A stretch of DNA of 64,000 nt. It comes from Phocoena phocoena (Eukaryota; Chordata; Mammalia; Artiodactyla; Phocoenidae). Position numbers and translations under genes: made by a program. The notes under the pieces were generated by a model. The model made no database searches, was not told the DNA's origin, and saw nothing but the letters and a program-made list of their open reading frames with translations. The stretch lies in the NCBI RefSeq assembly GCF_963924675.1, contig NC_089221.1, positions 137,806,263 through 137,870,262 of the forward strand, given 5' to 3'. Below are positions 28,201 through 41,800 of this stretch, piece by piece (position 1 is the first letter of the stretch; each line of letters begins with the position of its first letter).

Positions 28201-29790
28201 GTGGAATTGTTTGTTAACAATTGTCTGTTTAATTCCCTCTTAGAGCCTGTATGTCTCTTGTTTACACCTGGACCCCCAGAACATGCTACAGTACTTGCCG
28301 TATAGAAGGCATTCAGTCAATATTTGGTGAATGAATGCATGAATGCATGCTGAAAATATGGGCAGCTGCCACCAGATGGGCAGTGGAGCCTTAAGGGAGT
28401 GTTGCAAAGACATTCTTTTCTGTACACATTTTTATTGCTGTGGATAACTGAGACGCAAGAAAATGACATGAGATCCAATGTTTTGTACCTCATGTTTTGG
28501 CAAAAGAGGTGACAAAGAAGAGAGTATGAATTCCAGTTTGAGAAACTCTATATTCAGTTATTTCCAGAAGAGATGATCATAATGAGTCACCCCTGTGATA
28601 ACAACAACAACAGTGACAAATCCTAACACAGTGTCTGGCAACAGAAGGACCTCATCGGGTGCTGGTTGAGTAAATGAATTTATCAAATGAACTACAAAGA
28701 TGTATGTGCAGTGGTTGAGAGTGGCAAGAACGAAGTCTATGGGAACGCAAAGAAAGGAGGGATTCATCCCAGGTACCTGGTGCCTAGGCAGAGAAAGGGC
28801 AGACAGGAAAGGGCTTTTGGGGAAGAGGAAATGCCACTGGGAGCTATAGGAGAGAGGACATTGGACTCCCCTCCCGAAGCACAGATAACCTTGGTTGTAC
28901 CTAAGTTAGGCTTACATAGCCCTGATGTGGAATAGATGCAATGGATATTTATTGCTGTGCTGCTCAGTACCCTCCTGCTTCACAGGCCAATTTCAAACAT
29001 GAAGTTGAACTAGTGTAGTTTTCATTTCAGTTATTGTATTGTTCTGTATTGTATTATTCTGTATTGTTAGAGGATGCCAAGGACAGAATCCTTCCCCGGT
29101 GGCCAGAGTGAATTGTTCTAGGGGTGGGCACATGATACCAGCCAGGCTAATCCCTGGGATGTTTTTCAAGTGGGACAACAGGGAAGGTCCCCAGTCCCTT
29201 TTTGGGGGTTGGGGCATAAATGCAGTTTTATTGGTGCCAATTTTTCTTCCACATGAAAGAAACTGGTTTGAGAGACTAAAACCAAACATGGAGAGAAATG
29301 TAGACAAGGGAGATGTAGATTGTACTGATGGATAGAAATTTCAGGTCCACATCAGTCTGAGGCCCATCTCACCCTGTATCCTTCCAATAAGACTCCTTTT
29401 TGTCCAAGCTACTTCGAACTGGAGTTCTGTCACCTGCAACCAAGAGTCCCGACTAATCCATATACTAGTGGTATGTCTCTCCTTTGAGATACCAAGTATT
29501 TCCCACATTGGCCTGAAATACCCACAATTATCCATAGTGTTTAAGACAGTGAAGGCCACTATTACAACATAAATATGTTATCGTGGGGTATGGAGATAGA
29601 GGGAGGGAGAAAAACTTTAAGCTGTTAAAGATTTCATCTGTTAACACCTTGATGAGATTATATCTTTCACACAACCTGGCAGAGCTTCCTAATGCGGCCC
29701 TTAAGGGGTAAAAAAGGAAAAAGAATGTTTAATAGAAGTGAGCAAACCATTGGGAAGGCGGCATCCCATGTTTGTGTGTGTGTGTGTGTA

Positions 29791-29840
<50 letters not shown>

Positions 29841-32800
29841 TGTGCACCCATGCCCCAGCAGAACTCTGGAGGAGAGGTCCACCAAAAGGAAGTCAGAAAA
29901 GCAAGAAGAACTACAATCCTGCAGCCTGTGGAACAAAAACCACATTCACAGAAAGATAGACAAGATGAAAAGGCAGAGGGCTATGTACCAGATGAAGGAA
30001 CAAGATAAAACCCCAGAAAAACAATGAAATGAAGTGGAGGTAGTCAACCTTCAAGAAAAAGAATTCAGAATAATGATAGTGAAGATGATCCAGGACTTCG
30101 GAAAAAGAATGGAGGCAAAGATAGAGAAGATGCAAGAAATGTATAACAAAGACCTAGAAGAATTAAAGAACAAACAAACAGAGATGAACAATACAATAAC
30201 TGAAATGAAAACTACACTAGAAGGAATCAATAGCAGAATAACTGAGGCAGAAGAAAGGATAAGGGACCTGGAAGACAGAATGGTGGAATTCACTGCTGCA
30301 GAAGAGAATAAAGAAAAAAGAATGAAAAGAAATGAAGACAGCCTAAGAGACCTCTGGGACAACATTAAACACAAGAACACTCGCATTATAGGGGTCCCAG
30401 AAGGAGAAGAGAGAGAGAAAGGACCAGAGAAAATATTTGAAGAGATTATAGTCAAAAATTTCCCTAACATGGGAAAGGAAATAGCCACCCAAGTCCAGGA
30501 AGTGCAGAGAGTCCCATACAGGATAAACCCAAGGAGAAACACAGCAAGACACATAGTAATCAAATTGGCAAAAAATAAAGACAAAGAAAAATTATTGAAG
30601 GCAGCAAGGGAAAAACAACAAATAACATACAAGGGAACTCCCATAAGGTTAACAGCTGATTTCTCAGCAGAAACTCTACAAGCCAGAAGGGAGTGGCATG
30701 ATATACTTAAAGTGATGAAAGGGAAGAACCTACAACCAAGATTACTCTACCTGGCAAGGATCTCATTCAGATTCAGTGGAGAAATCAAAAGCTTTACAGA
30801 CAAGCAAAAGCTAAGAGAATTCAGCACCACCAAACCAACTCTACAACAAATGCTAAAGAAACTTCTCTAACTGGGAAACACAAGAGAAGAAAAGGACCTA
30901 AAAAAACAAACCCAAAACAATTAAGAAAATGAACATAGGAATATACATATTGATAATTACGTTAAACATGAATGGATTAAATGCTCCAACCAAAAGACAC
31001 AGGCTTGCTGAATGGATACAAAAACAAGACCCATATATATGCTGTCTACAAGAGACCAACTTCAGACCTAGGGACACATACAGACTGAAAGTGAGGGAAT
31101 GGAAAAAGATATTCCATGCAAATAGAAATCAAAAGAAAGCTGGAGTAGCAATACACATATCAGATAAAATAGACTTTAAAATAAAGAATGTTACAAGAGA
31201 CAAAGAAGGACACTACATAATGATCAAGGGATCAATCCAAGAAGAAGATATAACAATTATAAATATATATGCACCCAACATAGGAGCACCTCAATACATA
31301 AGGCAACGGCTAACAGCTATAAAAGAGGAAATCGACACTGACACAATAATAGTGGGGGATTTAACACCTCACTTACATCAATGGACAGATCATCGAAAAA
31401 GAAAATAAATAACGAAACAGAAGATTTAAATGACAGAATACACCAGATAGATTTCATTGATATTTATAGGACATTCCATCCAAAAACAGCAGATTACACT
31501 TTCTTCTCAAGTGCGCACAGAACATTCTCCAGGAGAGATCTCATCTTGGGTCACAAATCAGGCCTCAGTAAATTTTAAAAAATTGAAATCACATCAAACA
31601 TCTTTTCTGACCACAATGCTATGAGATCAGAAATGAAGTACAGGGAAAAAACTGTAAAAAACACAAACACATGGAGGCTAAACAATACATTACTAAATAA
31701 CCAAGAGATCACTGAAGAAATCAAACAGGAAATGAAAAAATACCTACAGACAAATGACAATGAAAACACGATGATCCAAAATCTATGGGATGCAGCAAAA
31801 GCAGTTCTAAGAGGGAAGTTTATAGCTATACGAGCCTAGCTCAAGAAACAAGAAAAATCTCAAGTAAACAATCTAACTGTACACCTAAAGGGAGTAGAGA
31901 AAGAACAAACAAAACCCAAAGTTAGCAGAAGGAAAGAAATCATAAAGATCAGAGCAGAAAAAACTGAAATAGAAACAAAGAAAACAATAGCAAAGGTCAA
32001 TAAAACTAAAAGCTGGTTCTTTGAAAAGATAAACAAAATTGATAAACCATTAGCCAGACTCATCAAGAAAAAGAGGGAGAGGACTCAAATCAATAAAATT
32101 AGAAACGAAAAAGGAGAAGTTACAACAGACATTGCAGAAATATAAAGCATCTTAAGAGACTACTACAAGCAACTCTATGCCAATAAAATGGACAAACTGG
32201 AAGAAATGGACAAATTCTTAGAAAGGTATAACCTTCCATGACTGAACCAGGAAGAAACAGAAAATATGAACAGACCAATCACAAGGAATGAAATTGAAAC
32301 TGTGATTGAAAATCTTCCAACAAACAAAAGCCCAGGACCAGATGGCTTCACAGGTGAATTCCATCAAACATTTAGAGAAGAGCTAACACCCATCCTTCTC
32401 AAACTCTTCCAAAAAACTGCAGAGGAAGGAACACTCCCAAACTCATTCTGTGAGGCCACCATTACCCTGATACCAAAACCAGACAAAGATACTAGAAAAA
32501 AAGAAAATTATAGACCGATATCACCGATGAATATAGATGCAAAAATCCTCAACAAAATACTAGTAAAAAGAATCCAACAACACATTAAAAGGATCATACA
32601 CCATGATCAAGTGGGATTTATCCCAGGGACGCAAGGATTCTTCAGTATACACAAATCAATCAATGTGATACACCATATTAACAAATTGAAGAATAAAAAC
32701 CATACGATCATCTCAATAGATGCAGAAAATGCTTTTGACAAAATTCAACACCCATTTATGATTAAAAAAAACTCTCCAGAAAGTGGGCATAGAGGGAACC

Positions 32801-35800
32801 TACCTCAACATAATAAAGGCCATATACGACAAGTCCACAGCAAACATCATTCTCGATGGTGCAAAGCTAAAAGCATTTCCTCAGGAACGAGACAAAGATG
32901 TCCACTCTCACCATTATTATTCAACATAGTGTGGGAAGTCCTAGCTATGGCAATCAGAGAAGAAAAAGAAATAAGAGGAATAAAAACTGGAAAAGAAGAA
33001 GTAAAACTGTCATTGTTTGCTGATGACATGATACTATACATAGAGAATCCTAAAAGTGCCACCAGAAAACTACTAGAGCTAATCAATGAATTTGGCAAAG
33101 TTGCAGGATACAAAATTTATGCACAGAAATCTCTTGCATTCCTATACACTAATGATGATATATCGAGAAATTATGGAAACACTCCCATTTACCGTTGCAA
33201 AAAAAGAATACCTTGGAATAAACCTACCTAGGGAGACAAAAGACCTGTATGCAGAAAACTATAAGACACTGATGAAAGAAATTAAAGTTGATACCAACAG
33301 ATGGAGAGATATACCATGTTCTTGGATTGGAAGAATCGATATTGTGAAAATGACTATACTACCCAAAGCAATCTACAGATTCAATGTAATCCCTATCAAA
33401 TTACCAATGGCATTTTTTACAGAACTAGAACAAATCATCTTAAAATTTGTATGGAGACACAAAAGACCCCGAATAGCCAAAGCAGTCTTGAGGGAAAAAA
33501 ATGGAGCTGGAGGAATCAGACTCCCTGACTTCAGACTGTACTACAGAGCTACAGTAATCAAGACAATATGGTACTGGCACCAAAACAAAAACATAGATCA
33601 ATGGAACAAGATAGAAAGCCCAGAGATAAACTCACACACCTGTAGTCAACTAATCTATGACAAAGGAGGCAAAGATATACAATGGAGAAAAGACAGTCTC
33701 TTCCATAAGGGGTGCTGGGGAAACTGGACAGCTACATGTAAAAGAATGAAATCAGAACACTCCGTAACACCGTACACAAAAATAAACTCAAAATGGATTT
33801 GACACCTAAATGTAAGACCGGACACTATAAAACTCTTAGAGGAAAACATAGGAAGAACACTCTTTGACATAAATCACAGCAAGATCTTTTTTGATCCACC
33901 TCCTAGAGTAATGGAAATAAAAACAAAAATAAACAAATGGGACCTAATGAAACTTTAAAGCTTTTGTACAGCAAAGGAAACCATAAACAAGACGAAAAGA
34001 CAACCCTCAGAATGGGAGAAAGTATTTGCAAATGAAGCAATGGACAAAGGATTAATCTCCAAAATATATAAACAGCTCATGCAGCTCAATATTAAAAACA
34101 CACACAACCCAATCCAAAAATGGGCAGAAGACCTAAATAGACATTTCTCCAAGAAGACATACAGATGGCCAAGAAGCACATGAAAAGCTGCTCAACATCA
34201 CTAATTATTAGAGAAATGCAAATCAAAACTACAATGAGGTATCACCTCACACCAGTCAGAATGGGCATCATCAGAACATCTACAAACAACAAATGCTGGA
34301 GATGGTGTGGAGAAAAGGGAACCCTCTTGCACTGTTGGTGGGTATGTAAATTGATACAGCCACTATGGAGAACAGTATGGAGGTTCCTCCAAAAACTAAA
34401 AATAGAATTACCATATGATCCAGCAATCCCACTACTGGGCATATACCCAGAGAAAACCATAATTCAAAAAGACACATGCACCCCAATGTTCATTGCAGCG
34501 CTATTTACAGTAGCCAAGCTATGGGAGCAACCAAAATGCCCATCGACAGACGAATGGATAAACAAGTTGTGGTACATATACACAATGGAATATCACTCAG
34601 CCAAAAAAAGGAACGAAATTGGGTCATTTGTAGAGGTGTGGATGGACCTAGAGACTGTCATACAGAGTGAAGTAAGTCAGAAAGAGAAAAAGAAATATCA
34701 TATATTAATGCATGTATGTGGAACCTAGAAAAATGGTACGGATGAACCGGTTTGCAGGGCAGAAGTTGAGACACAAATGTATTGCACAAACGTATGGACA
34801 CCAAGGGGGGAAAACTGCGGTGGGGTGGGGATGGTGGTGTGCTGAATTGGGTGATTGGGATTGACATGTATACACTGATGTGTATAAAATTGATGACTAA
34901 TAACAACCTTCAGTATAAACAAACAAACAAGTAATACTAAACTTTCTTTGGGATATTTGTATGAAAATATGTTAATATAAATGTTTCAGACATTACGTGA
35001 AATTTCTAAAAACCTTATATGTTCTGGTATAATGTTATAAGTCATAATTCTAGTTATCACTTTAAAATGTATATCTCAGAAATAACTAAATTTCCTTGTC
35101 AATTGCATTATTATGAACTTTCATCAAATCTTTAACCACGGTCATTTTTAAGTCTTTTGTCATTTACAGACAGTTCTGGGTGTAGTCTGATGCTTTTGCA
35201 AAATGTTCCTATAAAAGGGTTTCATCTTCAAGGAATTCATGGAAAAGACTCTGACAAGTACAGCTTTCTGTTAATTGACTACACTGCTGAACTGAATGAA
35301 CAAGCATTTTCAGAACTCTAATGGAAAACTGATGAACTCATAAAAGTGCTAACAAAAGATCAAGATGAAAAAAATTAATTACATGGGACTGAGTGAACCG
35401 ATGAGGATGACTATAATTTTTGTGACTTTTTATTTGAATTAAAAAAAAAGGAAGTCAGGGGGCTATAAAAATAACAGCTTTTTATAGAGTTGTGTCCATC
35501 ATGGTCATACTAAGGATTATTGTACATAATTATAACTAAAACTTATAAAACTTCAGTATTTTCATATATATGAAAATTGTATTTATTTGAGAAATGGAAA
35601 ATACATATAAAAGAATCTAAAATTTACTTTAGCAGTGGGAGAAATAATCAGGTACATCAGAATTTAGTTCCAATTCTGTCTCCATACTATATTGGCTAGG
35701 TAATACTTGACAAGATTCAATCTCTCTGAAATTAACTTTTCTCATCTTGAAAATGTCGTTAATTCTACTTCTGAGGGTGAGTGTCCAATATCGAGTGTCA

Positions 35801-38800
35801 AATATCAAAAGGGAGCTGTGTAGTACAGTGGTTAAGGACTTTGCCTGATGTGGGAGAAGGATTTACATACTTAACATATGAGGTTGAGTAAAACCCTCTA
35901 GCCCTTAATTTGAAGTATCAGCATAATTCTTGATGCATTTAATCTTTAAAAAAAAAGTCCTAGTTCTGTTCACTTAAATGGCCTAGAAACAATGATTAAC
36001 CCAATAGCAAAAAGTACCTCTAGCATGTACTTACTATGACTTCTAAATGCCATTTTTCTATCGAAAGGGACTCGATTTGTCAAAGACTACTGAGGTCATG
36101 GCAAAAGAACTTGGAAGCCAATTTGAAGAAGTTCCCACTGGCTAAAGATGGGATAGTCAATAAAGATAATAACTGCAATGATCTGACATACATCAAACAT
36201 GTTTTAATCCAGGAGTTCATATTGATACTAAGAAAGAAAAGCTCACTGGTCAACTTTGGAGGATGTTAGGGAATCAAACCATTGTTTTAAAACTGGTAAA
36301 TAAAAGGAAAGGAACAAACACTTATCCTGCCTTTATAGAGGGTCGTGCACAGTAACCAAATACTTGATGAGGGGAAATTCCTCTTTATACATGAGTTAGA
36401 GTATCGCCATTTTGCAAATCCCAATTGAATTAATGAATCTAAACAATGATCATCAATGACTGCTTACACTGAAAGAAGACCACCAGACATTTTGTACCTC
36501 AAGATGGTAACACGCTTTATTTCCTATGATGTAATGTTGACATAAACATGCACACAAACACAAGTCTAACCTGAGTCTAATTTAGGCACTAGATCCAACC
36601 ACCAATTTATAGAAATATAGTGGGTAGGAAAACAAAATGGAACCCCAAGGAAACAACACAATCGGCAAAATCCAGACTATGGGAAATTTTACGGGACAAA
36701 CAACTTGTTTTATTCAGCAGCAAAAACTAAATATGCAAGTGGAAAAAAAAAAAGCGGATTAGGGAACCTACAGAGTAAAAGAGATTTAAGAAAGTAATCT
36801 TAGTATTTGGCCTTGTTTTGATCCTTATTCAAACAAACTGGAAGTATTGAACACTGACTTGGAAGTTGAGATCAAGAAATCACTGCCACTATTTTAGGCG
36901 TGACAAAGATAGAACGGTATATTTTAAAAAATCCTATTCTTGACAGATAGATAATGAAATATTTACAGATAAAATGCTAGGTATTGAAAAGACATGCTTC
37001 AAAATAATTAACAGAGAGAAGAGGGTGGGGATCTAGATAAAACAAGATTGGTTATGAGCTGATCGTTGAAATTTGGTGATGAGCACATAAAAATTTATCC
37101 TATTATTCTCACTTTTGTATATACTTGAAAATTCCCATAATGAAAAGTTAAAATAAAAGAACTCTTCTTGGCTTTAAAGCTGAGCTCAGTCCTTTGCTTG
37201 CAGAGTTATTGAACTGTTCTTGCTTCATTTGTCAAATGGGGATAATCAAAGTGCCTGTCTCATAGGGATTTTTAGAAGGAGCAGAAAGAAATAATAGGTA
37301 TAAAACACTTAGAAGAGCTGCTTATGGCACATAGTATGTGCTCAACCAAGTTATCTATTGATACTGTTTATTATTATTATTATTATTGTATATTGTTACG
37401 TAGATGCAGTCCCATTATAAAATCCAGCAGGAAAGAGAATTCTTCTCTGGTTCTCAGGGCAGACAAGTTGAATGGACAGGCAGAGACTTTTTGTTTCATT
37501 CAAGATGCATCATCACTGAACTGGGATGGTGATAGATAATTCCCCATCCCACCTCAACTCCGTAGGTAAAATGGTCTCCTGTCTAAATACGTTAAATCAG
37601 CACACACATTCACTGTGGAGGATCCAGGTTACAATGGCTCTTTTTAGTTGAGCAAATGGCTTAAAAGCACTAACCATCAGTGGAATTCAAGCTAGTTAAA
37701 AGGCAGAGTCAATTAAGAATCTTTAACGTGTGCAATAAAACAGATAGGCACAATTATTACATTAATCAAAGATGCTCTAGGCAGTGCTTTCCAACTTCAA
37801 CTGCACATGAATCACCTGGGGATCTCTTAAACTGCAGAGTCTGATTTAGTTTGGGGCAGGGCCTGAAATTTCGCATTTCTGACAAACTTTCAGGTGATGC
37901 TGAAGAGGCTAGTCTATGTCAACCTGGTGTCCCAAGTTCCTTGTTACCGGGGAATGATCTGACACACACTTCAGTAGGATTTGGGCTTCAATGGTTTGGA
38001 TAAAAGATAACTAGGATAATTGCTCTGAAATACTAATTGGAAGAATTCATTTCTGACTCTTTGGCTTTGGTAAATGTTCCATCTACCAAAATAAACGGCA
38101 CATACTTATTTTCAGGTGTTAAATCTCTAGTGCCCATCTTGGAACCCCTTTAAAGAAGAGATTTTACTAAGCGGGGGGTGGTGGAAGAAGGATGGATTGG
38201 GAGTTTGGGATTAGCAGATGCAACTGTTATATATAGAATCGATAAACAACAAGGTCCTAGTGTATAGCACAGGGAATTGTATTCAATGTTCTTTGATAAA
38301 CCATAATGGAAAAGAATATAAAAAAAGAATGTATATATGTGTATAACTGACTCATTTTACAGTACAGCATAAATTAACATAATATTATAAATTAACTATA
38401 CTTCAATTAAAAAAATTAAACAAAGAAGACATTTCAGGTGTCAAAAATGTCCCCCAAGAGAAAACTGTACAATATTTTTTGGCGGTACACGGGCCTCTCA
38501 CTGTTGTGGCCTCTCCCGTTGCGGACAGGCTCCGGACGCGCAGGCCCAGCGGCCATGGCTCACGGGCCCAGCTGCTCCGCGGCACGTGGGATTCTCTCAG
38601 ACCGGGGCACGAACCCGCGTCTCCTGCATCGGCAGGCGGACTCTCAACTACTGCGCCACCAGGGAAGCCCCAAAAGTGCACAATTTAATTCTCTAACGAA
38701 GTCCTCTTGCCTGCTCTGCAGACCTCGGCATAATCCTAATTTTGTATTCCTTCCCTTTCTGTCCTTTTCCCAGCAATGGGATGTAGGAATAAATATTTCA

Positions 38801-41800
38801 AGAACAGGTCAATAATGTTGTGAATGCAAAGATGGCCCATCATGATAAAAGTTCTGACTGAAAAAAAACAAAACCCTGAAACCTGACTTGGTCTAAGTTG
38901 CATTCTGGGAAATGGATTTTGAAACTAACTCTTTGGCAACCTTGAGAATGATGTGCTGTGTCACAGGGAAAAGATCCTTTTGAGAAGCTCTCTCATGTTT
39001 ATAATTTCCCCTGAACCTAGACAGGAAAGGCAAGGATGAGCTGTCTAAGCCATGAGGATAGTCAGCCTCTCGGTCATTCCTCACCTGTTGTGATCACATG
39101 TGTTCCATACAATGTAGATTAATGTGTTCAAGTTTCCATATTAAGGTGAAAAATTATTGTGCCCCAAATGGTTCTGAGGTTAAATAAGTTTGGAAAGCTC
39201 AGGGTTAAAGAAAGTTTAACTGGCCTCCTTCCTCTAGGTCTTCTCTGAGACCTTAAAATATTCATGGACATTGGAACCTCCAAGAGGGGTCCACAGGACT
39301 TTGGCCTCCTAATCAGATTTGACCACAAACCTTGTTTTTTAAGAACTATCTCTTGAGATAAAGATTTGGCAGACTCCACCTTGAGAAGTGCTGATCTAGG
39401 GGAGCTGGGACAAAGTTTGTCTTATTGACTTTCAATGAACAGAACACAGCAGTGAAAATGGTTGTGGGTATATGGTGTGGGGTTGGGAGTTTCTAGAAAT
39501 CTCTGAGGTTAGTAAAAACCCCCTTCTGGCAAAATAAAAGTCTCATAGCCAATAGGAATAACAAGCTAAGAAAAGTCATTAATACTAATTATTTAAGATA
39601 TTAAATTTACAAACCACATTTGCAGGTGTTCAAAATCTTCTCTGAGACAAGTGGTGAATGTTGCCTTTTTTGTACCTTAGGGTTTTCATCTGTCTAATGG
39701 AATAGTGATGTCCTCCTCACAGGATGGTCATGAGGACAAAGGACAACATGGGCAAAACATGTAAGACTCCTGTAGATGGTGGCTTTATTCCCATTATTAT
39801 GATGAGTGTTTTTTTGGAAGTAACAGCTTCCCTTTATTATACAGGTTTTTGATGAACTAGTGGTAGGTTCATATTAAGATCATCTGGGAGAACATTTAAA
39901 AAATATGCATGCCCAGACTACTACTCAGTCCCCATGAACCATAATTTGGTGATAATAATGGGGAAGGATGAATGTATATATGAAAAACTTTCTCCCTGTG
40001 ATGGTTATGATACATCCAAAACACCTTCAATGCATTTAAGACAAATTTCTAAACTGTGATCCCACCTCTCCTGTAGTAGTCCTGGGATACGGTCCTTGGA
40101 ATCAAAGGTTTCTGTGGTTAAATTATTAGAAATATTATATACTAGTACCTTCCCCCCCTCCCCCTTTATTAAAGTATCTGAGAAGTTCTGCAGTACACAC
40201 TATTGGAAAACTTGTAACCTATTGCCTTCTGATCTTATTTGACAGTGTAACATGTATTTTTCTTGCAACTCTCATCAACATCTTTGTTCAACACATTTGA
40301 GAAATATTATATATAGAGTTAGTCAGAAGAGAATTCTATCCATATTCAGAAATATTTTTGCACTGAAGACATAAGGGAGAAGCAAGATCGCACAGAGCAG
40401 CTAAAATTCCTCCTCCCCAGGGAGCTGGCTAGGCCTGCTTTTATTCTTCCTGCTGCTTGTTACTTACATGTGGAAAGAATATTGAAAACGATAAATGTGT
40501 GTTTTCAAGTAAGCAATTCTGGGTAAAGTCTGGGTGAGAGTCAAAGGACCAGGAGATGAGCTACTGCAAACCTTAAGAGCTGAGACTGGACAAACTTGGC
40601 TTTGAATCCTGGTTCCAATACTTCCCAGCTTAGTGACCTTGGGCAAGTTACTTCACGTTTCTGTGCCTCACTTACCTTATAAGGGCTTTAGAAAAGTGCA
40701 TTATTATTAGTACTATTTATCCCTGTTCTTATAGAAGTGGAAAAGCACATTTAAGCAAAGTGAGGGGGAGAATCAAGAATTGAAATAGAATAGAGAATTC
40801 TGGAAACTTTCAAAATCAAATAAATCTTGTTCCCTTTACAAGTGCATTTATTTATTTATTTTTTTTTTGGTAAATCATTACACCAAGTACCCTATGAGAA
40901 TTCAGAGTTAGAGTTTGAGAGATGTGATTAACTTGAATTGGCTGGTTTATAGCAGTGGAGCGTGAATGACCCTTTCATCCAGCTCTTCATTCTAGTCAAA
41001 TCCCAAACTATCAGACTAATTAATATACAAGAAACAGCTTGGGAGCCGCTGCCAATGGCAAAAAAGAGAAGGGACTGGGTGAACCTCAACAGCGCTGAAA
41101 TAACTGCCCGAGAAAGAGAATAAAAGACTCAGAGTTGTGGTGAGGATGTTGGGGTGGGCCAGCTGAAGGGTAGATTTACAAACACACACACGTTTTGCTG
41201 CTCCCAGAACTTAAAAACAACAACAAAAACCAGGGCTTCCCTGGTGGCGCAGTGGTTAAGAATCCGCCTGCCAATGCAGGGGACACGGGTTCGAGCCCTG
41301 GTCCGGGAATATCCCACATGCCACGGAGCAGCTAAGCCCGTGTGCCACAACTACTGAGCCTGCACTCTAGAGCCCACGCACCACAACTACTGAACCTGTG
41401 CGCCACAACTACTGAGCCCGTGTGCCACAACTACTGAGCCTGCACGCCACAACTACTGAGCCCGTGTGCCACAACTACTGAGCCTGCGTGCCACAACAAC
41501 TGAGCCCGTGTGCCACAACTACTGAGCCCACAAGCCACAACTGAGTCCGTGCACCACAACTATTGAAGCTCAAGCGCCTAGAGCCTGTGCTCCACAACAA
41601 GAGAAGCCCCCACTCACTGCAGCTAGAGAAAGCCTGTGCACAGCAATGAAGACCCAACACAGCCAAAAATAAATAAATTAATTAATTAATAAAAACAACA
41701 ACAAAACCCGAAACCCGATAGAACAGAATAGAAAGTTTCAGAGTCCTTTGCACGTAGTATGACTGAGGCGGCAGTTTTATACACTCACACACATACCCGC

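Larger units (their letters stand above)
29850..34929 (+). mobile_element. Nearly complete LINE-1, inactivated
   Basis: About 5.1 kb with a short remnant of 5' UTR, ORF1 (30034-30870), a 58-base gap, ORF2 (30929-34728, broken) and a 3' UTR ending in an impure A-rich tail (AAACAAACAAACAAG). The sequence is of the cetartiodactyl L1 type and much less diverged than the copies at 23.5 and 49.5 kb. Most of the 5' UTR promoter is absent. It is antisense to ATP10B. Confidence 0.95.

Noticed and set aside
30034..30870. Host coiled-coil gene
   Set aside because: The sequence is L1 ORF1p, in its usual place just before ORF2 and inside a 5-kb L1 copy.
41343..41565. Repeat array of possible functional type (CRISPR or satellite)
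   Set aside because: It lies wholly inside a SINE with a target duplication on both sides, and the unit is an expanded part of the SINE body.
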